Of a stretch of DNA of 64,000 nt, positions 43,382 through 55,440 are shown one piece after another (positions within the stretch are counted from its first letter, which is position 1; each line of letters opens with the position of its first letter). The DNA is taken from NCBI GenBank assembly GCA_047967505.1, contig CM106540.1, one strand, 5' to 3'. The position numbers and the translations under genes are program-made. This stretch comes from Dipteris shenzhenensis (lineage: Eukaryota; Polypodiophyta; Polypodiopsida; Gleicheniales). Under the pieces are notes generated by a model, which was given only the letters and a program-made list of their open reading frames with translations, had not been told where the DNA came from and searched no databases.

Positions 43382-45030
43382 ATAGGTTTAGCTCTCCTAG
43401 TTTAGCTCATTAGTAGTTCACTAGGATTGCTCCCATTCCTAGATTAGTTTCAGAATGTTAGATTAGTTTTAGATCTAGAGAGTTCTTGAGTGTTTCTTGA
43501 GTTGTAAGAGAGATCCAGATTCATTCTTCTTGTGAAATTTTCCGTCCATCCAATCCATGAGAGTTCTCATCATTCCGTTCTTGTGAGAAAGAGATGTTAG
43601 AGTCCATTTTATCCTTAAGGGGAGAGAGAAAGAGAGACAAGTCTATCCTATCCTAGCAGCAACAAGCTATTGACCATCTCAAGCAAGGCGGATTCAGCCT
43701 CTTGCCATACGAGACTGCAGCTAAGCACAAGGAGCTCACGGCTCCCTTTATCAACCGACATAACTAGCAGTGCATAAGCTAAGCGAGGACCAGCAACATA
43801 GGCAAAGAGATAGGCCGAAACGGTGAGACCAAATCATAGCAAGTAGAAGCAGCTCCATAGCAAGCTTCAAAAGTGGCGACCAGCAACCTCTACAGCATGG
43901 CTCCAGTGACGAATGACTTCAGAAATTCGATGGCGGCTCACTCAATAGACTCTCCAAGCCGTCCACTAGCGACGCATAGCCAGCTCCTACGCCACAAGTA
44001 GCTACCAGCGGCGACTGCTCTAGCCCAAACGACCGCTTCTACAACGATAGCCTCAATGGCATCTGTGATCACCGACTCGAAGGCAGCCTCCAAGTCCTTA
44101 AGCTCTAGCTCATCGTCAATGCTCAGCTCCTCCTAACGACAAAGAAACGGGACTTCAGTGACTCAACAGCCGTCTTCCAAAGCTTCTACACAGCCACTGC
44201 GACCACCTCTGTCTGCAACACTACTTGCTACATCGAATTGCAGGAGAGACTCTGATGCTCGGCTCCTACGACTCCGCTCCTTCTAACTAACCCGCCGCAT
44301 CTCCTCGACGCATTGACAGAATAGATTGCATAGTTTTCTACAAAGTCTCCTAAGGTTCCCCAAAAATTGACATGTGGCAAAGATAAAACTTAACCACAGC
44401 CAGGAGTAGTTTAGTTAGTAGGGTGAAGTTCAGTTACTTGGACCATAGTTAGGTTTGTTTAAACTCTGGGTTAATTCAGTTTGGTTTAAAGTGTGCCACG
44501 TGGCATCAGGCTACCTCAGCATAGTAAACCCTTGCCAAGCACAATTTGTAAGCTGCATGTGAACAGCCTCTGCCACATCATCAAAAGCTCTCTTCTTCAC
44601 AGAATCTTCGACAAGCCATAACTTGCAATCCAAGAAGAATTTGGACACGCTCCAAAAAGAAAAAGTGATCGTCTTTTCGAGCTCTACGCGCTTGTCAGAT
44701 CAGAATCATTGTATGCAATTAGACACTGCCAACATTGAAAGAAATCAATTGGTAAGACCTTTGCAACAAATGATAAAGCAAAGCATGAATGCACACATCA
44801 TTGTCATAAGCATGCCAAAAGCACAAGTGCATGAGATGACCATAGCACGAAGCATGGCATCCACACATAAAGCATCAAGGCACATGGAAGAACAAAGCAT
44901 CATGCATCCAGCTACGTCAAGCGAAGAAGCAAATGCCATCGACATGAAGCATTGAAAAGCAAAAACCTTGCCAACCTTGCCTATGTTTTGTAAATCAAGC
45001 CTGACCACCTGAGAGTAGCTATGAAAGCAC
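43382..45030 (+). other. Non-coding interior of the non-autonomous element
   Basis: No retroviral domains are seen. The 43660-44330 part is GC-richer than its flanks, with phrases such as GCAGCAACAAGC and CCTCCAAG; it might be captured host sequence, but no gene was recognised. 44623-44955 is the only frame above 100 codons. Confidence 0.55.
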
Positions 45031-45031
45031 C

Positions 45032-45165
45032 CAGGGGAGGTATTGACATGTAAACCACACTTTACCACCTTAAGTAGCAATGCAAGCACTAAGGGGAGGT
45101 GATGGATTTGTAACTCACATCTGACCACCTTGCAGCAGCCAAAGGGTTATGGCACCAAGGGGAGG
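45032..45165 (+). promoter_or_regulatory. Three tandem polypurine-tract-like repeats
   Basis: AGGGGAGG occurs at about 45032-45040, 45091-45099 and 45157-45165, each preceded by a CTGACCACCT/TTTACCACCT phrase and followed by a TTG or ATGG segment. Spacing is 59 and 66 bp. Only the last abuts the 3' LTR, so it is the functional tract; the others may be decoys or relics of duplication. Confidence 0.85.
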
Positions 45166-45490
45166 TGTTGAGAGTTGTGGTGCCATGAGCACATGTAGAG
45201 CAAAGGTATGAGCAAAGGGTAAGCTGCCACATGGCATGGAGGAGATATCCCACATGTGAGCAAGCAAATGGATGTAAGTACCCTCACCTATAAAAGGGAG
45301 GTTCATTTGAAGTAATATAAATCAAGCACTTTGCACTATCTCAAGATTCTTTTTATGAGTCCAAGCTAATCTATCTTGGAACCTAATTGACTTGAGATAC
45401 ATGTCATGAGCACTCTCTTCATCATGTTTCCACACAGGTTTCATCCACCTTAGAGCGCTCCATAGATCCTGAGGCACACATGTTTTGTCA
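45166..45490 (+). repeat. 3' LTR (325 bp)
   Basis: It matches 42950-43369 apart from the missing U3 expansion. It ends TGTTTTGTCA and is followed by the target duplication AAGAG. Confidence 0.93.
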
Positions 45491-45495
45491 AAGAG

Positions 45496-48400
45496 TCCTG
45501 CCTTTACAAACAATTAGTAAAGAGGTTCCCAAAGATTGAAATGATCCTTTGAATGCAACTCCAGTTAAGGGTGTCCTAAATATAACCCTCAAGCATTGGT
45601 GAGATAAGAAGAATCAACTCAACATAAATAACTTTTTGAAATGTGGGTTGAGTGCTTTTACAACCTCTAATCTTTCGAATGCTCTTTGAATGCTAACTTT
45701 TCATGTGTACATGTTAGATCACTCTTTTATAAATAGGCAAAATTCTCAAAATTTCAAGTTCTATGCAATGACACGCATATCATGACCTAATTTGTTCTTT
45801 AATTGGTAGTTTGATCATAAAACATAAAACCCTAAGCTGGTAGTTGAAGGTTTCAACTAGGGATTATTGTTATTTTGGCTATTGTTGGAAATATTAATTT
45901 AGCTCTCCTAACCCTTGAGTGGTATGACAGTAATATGTGTTCGAGGTTTGTTCTTCACACATGCATGCACATGTGTATTTTTTCTTAAGACGAGTAGCAT
46001 GACTCGTCTACGACGGGTTATAGACCTACTCTGCTCAGTCTCAAGGTGGTATCTTATTATGTCTTTAATTTCAAGAAATAAAATTTCAAGTTCCTAGCCC
46101 CACTCCAGCTTCTCTTGCCTAGTGGAAAAAATCCTTCTTAAGAAATGAATAAAAGTAACAGTACAGCTGGTTTGATTTGCCATTGCTTGAACTCATGAAT
46201 TATTTCGTGGGAGAATTTGGGGATATGGTGATATCACACTAAAATCAAATTGGGGCGACCTTATCACTATTCTTATCATTTTGGTAGCTTGCTTTTTATT
46301 CCTAAGGAGGTCAACAAATCAGTGGACCTCGCATCTCGCTCACAGGTTTGCTAGTCAAAATAGATTGTTGCAACCCTTTTAAAAATTTGGTCCCGATCTC
46401 TTTTTGAAAAATTAATCACTATGCAAAAGTTGTGGGCTCGTGATTTTTCATCATGAATGGCAACTTATCCTACAGAGATGTGGATGAGAATTTAATCATT
46501 TATCGTACATGCCCATCCATTTCGATTAAGCAACTAGACTCTAGAGGCATGTTCCTCTGTGCTCCATCCTTAAATTTTCATCTTCAACTATTACAACATG
46601 CAATCTCTAAAGGATATGAGAGCTTTCCCATGGTCATCATGGCTCCCTTCAAGCCATCGTATGTTTAGTCTATCTAGCCATGGTTGTCTAGTCATCATAG
46701 AGTCATCATAGCAGATTTCCTCTAACATCACATGATATTGATAGATGCGAATGTAAACTCGGCTATGGATGCATGTAGTAGGTTTGAGATGAAAATGTTT
46801 TTGACTGAATACAAAAGTCGTGTTGATTTTATAGAAAGCACACCCCCTAAAAGACTGTGATCTTGAGCGTGTAAGTGCAAAGGTTGCATTAGCCAGATTC
46901 AGAGAAGCAAAAATGTAACACACGTATGAGGATTGGAAGAGCAGCGCCCGAGACTCTTATCATCTGCTTAGTGTTTGTAGGCTGCCTCAAAGCATTTGAG
47001 GTGATGCTGGTGCAGCATCTCAAGGTCATACAACCACTTTCCATGCATCTGCAATTGCGCTACAACCAGTGGCTCCTCGTAGAAGCTTATTGCCTGCTGC
47101 GATTGAGTGGTAATAGGTTGCAGGGCCAGATTTTCCCCTCATGAAAAAGCTCCTCTGCAGAAGACATCCGATTATGGACGTTGCTCAGCTTTATGATGAT
47201 TAGAATTGAAATTGAATTCATAATCCACACTTCAAAATCCGTTCCCGTGTCTTTGATCTTCATCGTTTCTGATCCATCGTTCCAAGAGGAGGCACAATTC
47301 CATCTCCATCTTCATGAGTTGTGATGTAGCAGCAACCGGAGGCTGCACCAGACAGTTGCAAGGAGTTCTTTGTCGTGAAGAAATGCGATTGCACAATCAC
47401 AGCAGCAACCTACACAAATCTCCCAGATGGTAGTTTGACGTGAACCTGCATCGGCATGCATGAAAACATAATCTCCCAGATGGTAGTTTGACCATCTACA
47501 TTTGCATTCATGCAGTCGAATTTCTGCCACCAAGTTTGCAATGGCTCAGCAGGCTCTCCTAATGAGCAGCAATAACACACCCAGACTACGAGCACAATTG
47601 GTGCCAAACTTCAAGCTAAAGGTGAAGAGACATGGACGGGCAAGAGAAGATTGACAGCGAGCAAAAGCTTGCTTTCATTCTCTCGCTGTTGAATTCTGCG
47701 TAATAACAATGGGATTAGAATGGGTGGTTGAGTAATGAGTTACAGTTCAGGTGTTAAATGTCTTCGACGTTTGGCTATGCATTCTACTCATCCGAAGAAG
47801 ATATGTGCAATCAAGGTTCACGTGTTAATGTCTTTGAACTTTGGCTGTGCATTCTTCTCAACCAAAGAAGCATGCGTGCCTCCACATAGCATTTCGCACA
47901 TTGCTTAGATCTCTGCCTTTCAATGTCCTTCCTGTGCCTTCAGTCCATCAAGAAAGTTGTTGTTCCCTTCTTGGCTGCATGCTCGCGGGCTACCATCATG
48001 TGAGGCGGGAGCCTTGCCTTATCATCATCAAGAAACAATTCCTACCTATAGCTAGTTGAGGCCAACCACCCTGGCAAGTCCTTGAAGGTTTGCTCCGAAG
48101 ATGAGCCAGCTTCACCATCCCAAGGTATCCAGCTGCCTGTATCCACTACTGGCAAGGCTTAGTTTATCTGAAGTAAGTGTCGATGATTTCATTCTCCTAT
48201 GCTGTTCTTACAAGGAAAAACAGTCTTCGATCAAACACTACTGGGGAATCATTAGTCCTAGACAGAAAGCTTTATATAGTAGAGAGAACGTTATTGTGGG
48301 TTGTATTGCATACATCTTCACGAGGGAAATGTGCAGAGACTAGATGGAGACCTTCGAAGATCACCTTGCACACAAGTCACAACGTCAAGAAATGCCCATT

Positions 48401-49904
48401 AAGATCGCAGCATTGCAAGAATCACTGTGTGCATGATCCACTTTGTCATGCAAATCCATTGAGCCAACACTTTCGGAGAGCTTTAAAATGATTTACAACT
48501 ACAGGGAGCTAGCTCGAGGTGGTCTACAAGGGTATGCTACTGGATGGGAGAGAGGTGGCTACTGGATGGGAGATAGGTGGCTATCAAGAGAGGCAACAAG
48601 GAGGCTGTGGCAAACGATCAAATAATGGAGACGGTTGGAATGATCGACCAGAAACCACGAAGATGGAAGAATGAGCTGGAATGGGTTATTTGGTTTCATA
48701 TGGGTAGATGCGCAATGTGAGGAAAATACATGCATAGATCAAGTGTAGGAAGCACATCAAGCCTGCACCTAAGTAAATGCCATAAGAGTGGCTTGCGAGA
48801 AAGTGGGAAGGCGGAGGAGTGCAGGAATTAACAAGCCGGGAGGGGAAGGTGCAAAGAACCAGTGGGAGATAAGAGCATGGAAGGAGGTACATGGCGACGA
48901 AGCAGCAGAAAGCTCTGATCGTGCAAGTTTGCCCCACATTCAATTTGCACCTGGGTGTGTGATGTGTCTACATCTTTTGTTTAAATTGGGTAATCCAACG
49001 ACAATGCAGATTCCGTTTGCATCTTGCTTTCGTGTGCTTCCAATCAACACTCAAATCAAGGCGGTTATTTGAACGAATCAAACTCATGGAAAGGAGAAGA
49101 GAGGAGCCCCTTCATGGACACGTGGCAGAGCCTTTGATCGCCACCTCAAACTCTAAAATAAGGAAGATAAGATAAGATGCTACTCTCCCTAGCGATGGCA
49201 CCAAAGTGTTGCCAGTTCTCTATGCCATAAAGTTCTAAGGCTTTTTGTCACCCATTTATATAACAAGTGTCATCATTGTAGTATATTTGTAGCTTATTAA
49301 TGACTTGGGTCCTGGTTTGGTAAAAGATGTAGGTTCAAGTGTAAAAAGTAAAGTTTGTGCATGCTTGTATGAAAGATCATTCATTAACATCTTTAGGGTA
49401 ATGAAGGCTTTCACCTCCATTGGAAGAGTATAGGGTAAGAAGGAATTCAAGGTTTAGAAAGAGATTCGAGGGTTAGAAGGAAGTTCTAAGGTTTACAAGT
49501 TGGAGAAGTCGTCTCTCTCATAGATGTTGGAGAATAAGCATTAAGAAACTAATCCAGAAGCATAAGGGTTCACTGGAAGTGTAGGGGTGGGAGAGAAGGA
49601 ATGTGTAAGAGCAAAGGGTTGGGGGAAAGAAAGAAGACAAAGGGGGGAGAAGAGGGGAGAGGAGGACTTGCAAGTGTGGAGAAGGTGAGAGTGGGAGACT
49701 TGAGGGCAGATATGCTATTGGACATTGATAGTGTAAGGGCACATGAACATTTAGAGACAATTGCACAAGAACACCAAAGTTAGGTTGTACACAATGCCCA
49801 AAGAGTGTGGGATTTAGTTCATTATGAGATATTATACAAGTTTAGAGATGATCTTTCTCTGCATGTATGAATTATAGGACTGTCCACTTGCACACGTAGG
49901 GTGC
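45496..49904. other. No recognisable gene; small local repeats
   Basis: Only short frames are present. Local duplications include AATCTCCCAGATGGTAGTTT at 47417 and 47470, and a GTGTTAA(A)TGTCTT..GCATTCT phrase at about 47751 and 47822. A 22-bp unit with GGCTACTGGATGGGAGA occurs at 48520-48582. A purine-rich strand runs through 49560-49680. No promoter or RNA gene could be supported. Confidence 0.4.
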
Positions 49905-50130
49905 TTTTATAGGAATTGCATATAGGAATCACACGTAGGATTTTCAAGTAGGCCCTTGCACATAGGAATCACATATAGTAATTGCATGTAGGATGCACAT
50001 ATAGGAATTGCAAGTAGGATGTGCATGTAGGAATCGTATATAGGATGTGCATATATGAATCACATGTAAAGATATAGATGTATAAGGAATCACATATAGA
50101 ATGTGCACATAGCAATTTCATGTAGAATTC
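49905..50130. repeat. Degenerate short-period tandem repeat
   Basis: Phrases of the type CATATAGGAATCACATGTAG recur with a loose 11-12-bp rhythm (TAGGAAT / TAGGATG alternating with GCACATA or GCATGTA). It directly precedes the larger tandem array. Confidence 0.75.
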
Positions 50131-50135
50131 GTAAG

Positions 50136-51849
50136 AGAGATTCCTCAAAGATTATTCCTAGGAAAATAAGTACAAGTAAAGCTACATATGCATTTTGTGC
50201 TACAAAAGTCTTTATTAACACATGGTTAACAATTTTGATCATGGCTCTACATGTCTAGATCATTAAGCCTAATGGGACATGCAACGGCTCTCTTGGTAGT
50301 CAGGATCTGTTTGGTCCTATGCAAAGTTACAAATCCAGATTATTATCATCAAGCTTGATATGACCACTTAGAAATCAAGATTCGTTCTTTGGTTTTGTCT
50401 TGTGTGAAGTAGACCTAGGGCTCATGATCTTGCAATTTCCTCTCTTGGTCGTGCTTCGATGATTTGTGTATTGGTCAATTCTTCATGGGGACCATATTCC
50501 TCCCATCTTCTTTATAGATACCACTTTGTGTGCAATCGGATTTGTCATTGGGCACATTTGGATGGGCCCTTTGGAGTCCATGGTCAATGTGTAGCCATTT
50601 TTGGTGAGGTCCAGGGAAATTTTTGTATATAGGTATCTTGCCTGACCCATAACTTATGTATTGCTCAACGAAATTTGACAAGATTGCTAGAATTATGCAC
50701 AACCATTCGAGGGAACGCTCCATAACTAGGAGAGATTCCTCAAAGATTATTCCTAGGAAAATAAGTATAAGTAAAGCTACATATGCATTTTGTGCTACAA
50801 AAGTCTTTATTAACACAGGGTTAACAATTTTGATCATGGCTCTACATGTCTAGATCATTAAGCCTAATGGGACATGCAACGGCTCTCTTGGTAGTCAAGA
50901 TTTGTTTGGTCCTATGCAAAGTTACAAATCCAGATTATTATCATTAAGCTTGATATGACCATTTAGAAATCCAGATTCGTTCTTTGGTTTTGTCTTGTGT
51001 GAAGTAGACCTAGGGCTCATGATCTTGCAATTTCCTCTCTTGGTCGTGCTTCGATGATTTGCGTATTGGTCAATTCTTCATGGGGACCATATTCCTCCCA
51101 TCTTCTTTATAGATACCACTTTATGTGCAATCGGATTTGTCATTGGGCACCTTTGGAGTCCAGGGTCAATGTGTAGCCATTTTTGGTGAGGTCCAGGGAA
51201 ATTTTTGTATATAGGTATCTTGCATGACCCATAACTTATGCATTGCTCAACGAAATTTGACAAGATTGCTAGAATTATGGACAACCATTCGAGGGAATGC
51301 TCCATAACTAGGAGAGATTCCTCAAAGATCATTCCTAGGAAAATAAGTACAAGTAAAGCTACATATGCATTTTGTGCTACAAAAGTCTTTATTAACACAG
51401 GGTTAACAATTTTAATCATGGCTCTACATGTCTAGATCATTAAGCCTAATGGGACATGCAACGGCTCTCTTGGTAGTCAGGATCTGTTTGGTCCTATGCA
51501 AAGTTACAAATCCATATTATTGTCATTAAGCTTGATATGACCACTTAGAAATCAAGATTTGTTCTTTGGTTTTGTCTTGTGTGAAGTAGACCTAGGGCTC
51601 ATGATCTTGCAATTTCCTCTCTTGGTCGTGCTTCGATGATTTGCGTATTGGTCAATTCTTCATGGGGACCATATTCCTCCCATCTTCTTTATAGATACCA
51701 CTTTGTGTGCAATCGGATTTGTCATTGGGCACCTTTGGAGTCCAAGGTCAATGTGTAGCCATTTTTGGTGAGGTCCAGGGAAATTTTTGTATATAGGTAT
51801 CTTGCCTGACCCATAACTTATGCATTGCTCAACGAAATTTGACAAGATT
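50136..51849. repeat. Three-copy tandem array, unit about 582-595 bp
   Basis: Units start at 50136, 50731 and 51313, each with AGAGATTCCTCAAAGAT. They share more than nine-tenths of their bases by eye; unit 2 has a small internal deletion near 51150 relative to unit 1 (ATTTGGATGGGCCC-type segment). Minus-strand frames of about 110-120 codons (50837-50475, 51419-51078) are shared across units, but no protein family is recognised. Confidence 0.93.
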
Positions 51850-53210
51850 TGTCTTCAAGTTAAAGTACATTTCAATCTTGAACATGAGACAAAAAACATA
51901 TGGAATAAATATTTTGAACGAGACCATTAAAGAATTAGCATGTGAAGCATGCATCATTTAAATGTGTTTAAGGGGCCTCCAATGTTATGCTAGAATTATG
52001 CACAACCATTCGAGGGAACGCTCCATAACTAATTCAAGAAATGAGCTAAAACTAGTGGGACTACTACATGGTGGTCTTAAAACAATGATAGAACTTTGGT
52101 GATTTTGGTATCTAGATTCACCCTTGAATGGAAGAAATTGAAAATGTGCAATTTGTGCATGTGCAAAGATCTTTTAATAAATCCAACACTATTTTGTATT
52201 GGTTCTTTTTCCATGCAATCTTTGCTATATGGCTCATATGCATATCAAAGGTCATTACATTTCATTAAGCTTGATGTGACTACTTGGTAATGAAGATCCA
52301 TTCTTTGGTTTTGTCTTACATGAAGTGGACTTAGGGCTCATGATCTTGGGATTGCGTCTCTTGGTTGTGCTTCAATGATTTGCATATTGGTCAATTCTTC
52401 ACAGGGACCATATTCTTTATGGAAACTATATTCTTTTGCATATTGGTCAATTCTTCACAAGAACCATATTCTTTACGGAGGCTACTTTGTGTGAAATAGG
52501 ATTTGTCATTGGGCACCTTTGGATGGGCCCTTTGGAGTCCTGAGTCAGTGTTTGCTTGGGTATAGCCATTTTGGGTGAGGTTTAGGGCATGTTTTGTGTA
52601 TAGGTATCTTGCTTAACCCATAACTTATCCATTGCTCAACATAATTTGACAAAATTTGTCTTCAAGTCGTAGTACACATTTCAATGTTGAACATGAGACT
52701 AAGAACATATGGAATAAAGATTTGGAACAATATTATTAATGCATTACAAGTGCTATGTTACATGTGAAGCATGCATCATCAAGAGCATATGATATTACAA
52801 TTTAGATAGTCCTTCAACGAGCTTCTCCTCAACCAAAGGACACAACTAATTGGGAAACTTAGATGTGGTTCAAGGGGCCTCGAATATTGTGCTAAATTAT
52901 GTGCACCCATTCGAGGGCACACTCCATAACTTTTTTTGGTTTTGTTGAAAACCAATTAAAAAAAAGGAAGCCAAACTAATGGGACTACTACATGATTGAT
53001 GGTCTTAAAACATTGATAGTTGGTGATATTGGTATTTAGATTCACCCTAGAATGGAAGAATTTGAAAATGTGCAATTTGTGCATGTGCAAAGGCCTTTTA
53101 ATAAATCCAACACTATTTACAATTTCGCATTGGTTATTTTTCCATGCAACTCCTTACTATATGGCTCATAAGTAGATCAAAGGTCATTGCATTTCATAAT
53201 ATACATCATC
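51850..53210. repeat. Diverged extension of the array with longer units
   Basis: After unit 3 comes a tail (51850-52255) not present in full in units 1-2. A diverged unit 4 (52260-52650) is followed by its own copy of the tail (52650-53200). Shared phrases are GTGCAATTTGTGCATGTGCA and AATAAATCCAACACTATTT. Units 1 and 2 keep only the end of the tail (ATTCGAGGGAACGCTCCATA), so they look like internally deleted versions of a unit of about 950 bp. Confidence 0.8.
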
Positions 53211-53649
53211 AAACCCGATAGCATGCTTTTGGTCTATTTGTATTTTTAAGCAATTTGGGCCACATTGCACTTGCTTGGTATATCCAAATTTTTCTGACAT
53301 GTATAACCATAGGGGAGAAATCATGGCAGATGAAAGTTTTGCCATCCCTGTGCGAAGAAATAGCTTGGGCGCACAATGTCAAAGATGTTAATCAAAAGGA
53401 CCAACATGGCTTGAATGGGTGGATGAAGAGTGAAAGCAGTGCAGGATCATCCCGATCCCACATCCTGATCCTAGAAGTCCTTTTGCTTCAACAAAACGCA
53501 AGAAAAGGAGAGATTGCCTACGTGCAAAAGTTAGTGATCGAATGAGAATGTTTTGGGATAGAAATACAAAAGTTTCTCCAAAGAAAGACATTTGCAAAAA
53601 GAAAATGGGATGCAAGCAATGGGACAAGCACATCATACACATGCTTGAT
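53211..53649 (+). other. Short unknown frame
   Basis: The frame 53255-53545 (96 codons) is moderately charged and without known motifs. It may be part of an old repeat. Confidence 0.25.
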
Positions 53650-54160
53650 ACAATATAGGTTAGTGGTTGCCTAAACCAGCCTAGTGGTTGTCTGTGAATG
53701 AGTTTTGGAATATTTTAATTTTTTAATTTGTAGACTTGATATGATTGTCCTAAACTATATAACCATTCTAGTTTAGGTCAAACACAAGTTATGTGATTGT
53801 CCTAATACAGTGTGGTTGAACAACAATATATTTCACAAGCTAGTGGATGCTTGTGAATGCATTTTGGAATAGTCTAATTGTTAAATTTCTAAAGTGGGCT
53901 AGCTTGGACTTAATGTGATTGTCCTAAACTGCCCGATGGTTAGAACATAATGCAATATGTCATTGTGATGGTTTAGTTCAAACACAAGTCATTTGATTGT
54001 CCTAAACCAACATGGTTGAATAGCAATATATTTCACCAAGCGGGTAATTATTGGTGATTAAGTTTTGGAATATTTTAATTAATTTAATTTCTAATACTTG
54101 TCTAGCTTGGACTTAATGTGATTGTCCTAAACCAGCCTGGTGGTTGGAACATCATGGGTA
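53650..54160. repeat. Tandem repeat, about 3 units of 160-200 bp
   Basis: The core TTTTGGAATATTTTAATT followed by TGTGATTGTCCTAAAC recurs near 53690, 53855 and 54060, with variable spacers containing GTTTAGTTCAAACACAAGTC-like text. Units are diverged. Confidence 0.75.
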
Positions 54161-54239
54161 GATGGATAGGAGGATAGAGGAATTTAAAAGGGATCCTGAG
54201 TCCCTATGTGAATAGTCCTAATGGACTTAGGAAAACCCA

Positions 54240-54575
54240 CTTCGGGTTCAGTATATATTGTATCATGTTCATCTATTTGGTTATGTGAGAGTGTACATAT
54301 TGTATATAGCCAAAGTATGTGCGTGTATTCTCTCTCATCCTCTCTTTGCTGTGTGCATTGAGTGTTGGACTATTTGTCCTCATTTAGATCTATGTTCTCT
54401 TTCACATGGCATCAGGGCTATGTGCTCATTTTATCTATGGCTAACTGTGTGTGTGTACTCTCTCATCCTCTCTTTGTTGTGTACCTCTTGTATGCATTGA
54501 GTGTTGGACTGTGTGTCCTCATTTAGACCTATGTGCTCATTTAGGGTTGTGTGCTCTTTGACATGGTATCAAAGT
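54240..54575 (+). repeat. Copia-type LTR end with duplicated LTR/PBS boundary (remnant)
   Basis: A TATATATTGTATCATG promoter-like stretch lies near 54250, followed by CT-rich U5-like sequence. TTTCACA then TGGCATCAGGGC (54407-54418) and TTTGACA then TGGTATCAAAGTAG (54564-54577) look like two successive LTR ends, each followed by a damaged initiator-tRNA-Met PBS. The intervening phrase GAGTGTTGGACTRTTTGTCC is repeated, so a local duplication copied the boundary. No gag follows. Confidence 0.55.
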
Positions 54576-55440
54576 AGTTAAGTTCCTATCTAGTTTTTAA
54601 CTGTGTGCATTAGGGGAATTTTGGACTAAAAAAGGGCTCTTGGATTAGTCCCTTAAGATTTTTGATTAGCAAACCATCCAATGGGAAGGCTTGGGCATTA
54701 AAAGAATGGAGGATTCCATATTGGCCTCTCATTGGTGGAGAGTCCTCCTTGAGGTCCTCCCTTGGTCCCCACTAGGTTCCCCCTTGCCTCCCTCTTGCCC
54801 CCACTACCTCCTAGGGAATTTACTCCCCCCCTTGACTTGGCTCGTCCCCATACCCTCCTCCCTCTCTTGGTAGGCCCCAAAATTCACGAGTTTTTTTTTC
54901 CTCCAAAAAATGTGAAAATTTCCAAGTGTCCCTACCACCCCAAACACCTCCCAAGAGTCTCCCCAAACTATCCCCATTAACTCCCCACCTTCCTCTTAGC
55001 CTCTTCGTCCTCTCAACCTCCTCTCAGTCTCCTCCCAACCTCTTCCTCCTCTCAGCCTCTTCCTCTCAACCTCTTCCTCCTATAAACCTCTTTCTCTTTG
55101 CTTGCTACCATTCTTTCTATAACTGTGAAGCACTCCCATTCCCTTGGGCCAAAGCTATCAATTCAATCTTGTGTGGGTCACATTTTGAAGGATGACAGTG
55201 ATGTTTGGCTCCCTCAAGAGTTTAGGCTAATGTCTTGGTTCACAATGCAACCATTTGCAATAGGTCCATTCAAGGTTTCTAGAAAGGATAGAGCAAAGAA
55301 AGAGAAGCATTGGAAGGGTCCCATTTTTGGGTTTTGTAATACAACCATTTTACATTGCTCTTTTTCTCATTATGTCACTTAATTTGTGCATTCTAATGAT
55401 TGTATATGTTTTGAGAGAGGGTGTGTTGTGGTGAGAGTAG
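54576..55440. other. No gene; pyrimidine-rich stretches
   Basis: 54730-55100 is C/T-rich low-complexity sequence giving spurious frames on both strands. Nothing recognisable. Confidence 0.5.

Larger units (their letters stand above)
42945..45495 (+). mobile_element. Non-autonomous LTR retrotransposon, complete, no gag or pol
   Basis: LTRs 42950-43369 and 45166-45490 are flanked by perfect AAGAG target duplications (42945-42949 and 45491-45495). The PBS for initiator tRNA-Met abuts the 5' LTR and a polypurine tract abuts the 3' LTR. The 1796-bp interior has no RT, integrase or protease motif; the longest frame (44623-44955, 110 codons) is Met/His/Ser-rich and unknown to me. Its length of about 2.5 kb lies between TRIM and LARD sizes. 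It must have been mobilised by enzymes of another element, probably copia-like judging from PBS spacing and LTR style. Confidence 0.92.

Noticed and set aside
46926-47144. A frame ending LRLSGNRLQGQIFPS, resembling a leucine-rich repeat of plant receptor kinases.
   Set aside because: Only one partial repeat is present, with no neighbouring repeats, signal peptide or kinase sequence; probably coincidence.
54730-55195. Pro/Leu/Ser-rich frames on the plus strand.
   Set aside because: They come from C/T-rich low-complexity DNA that is open in several phases.
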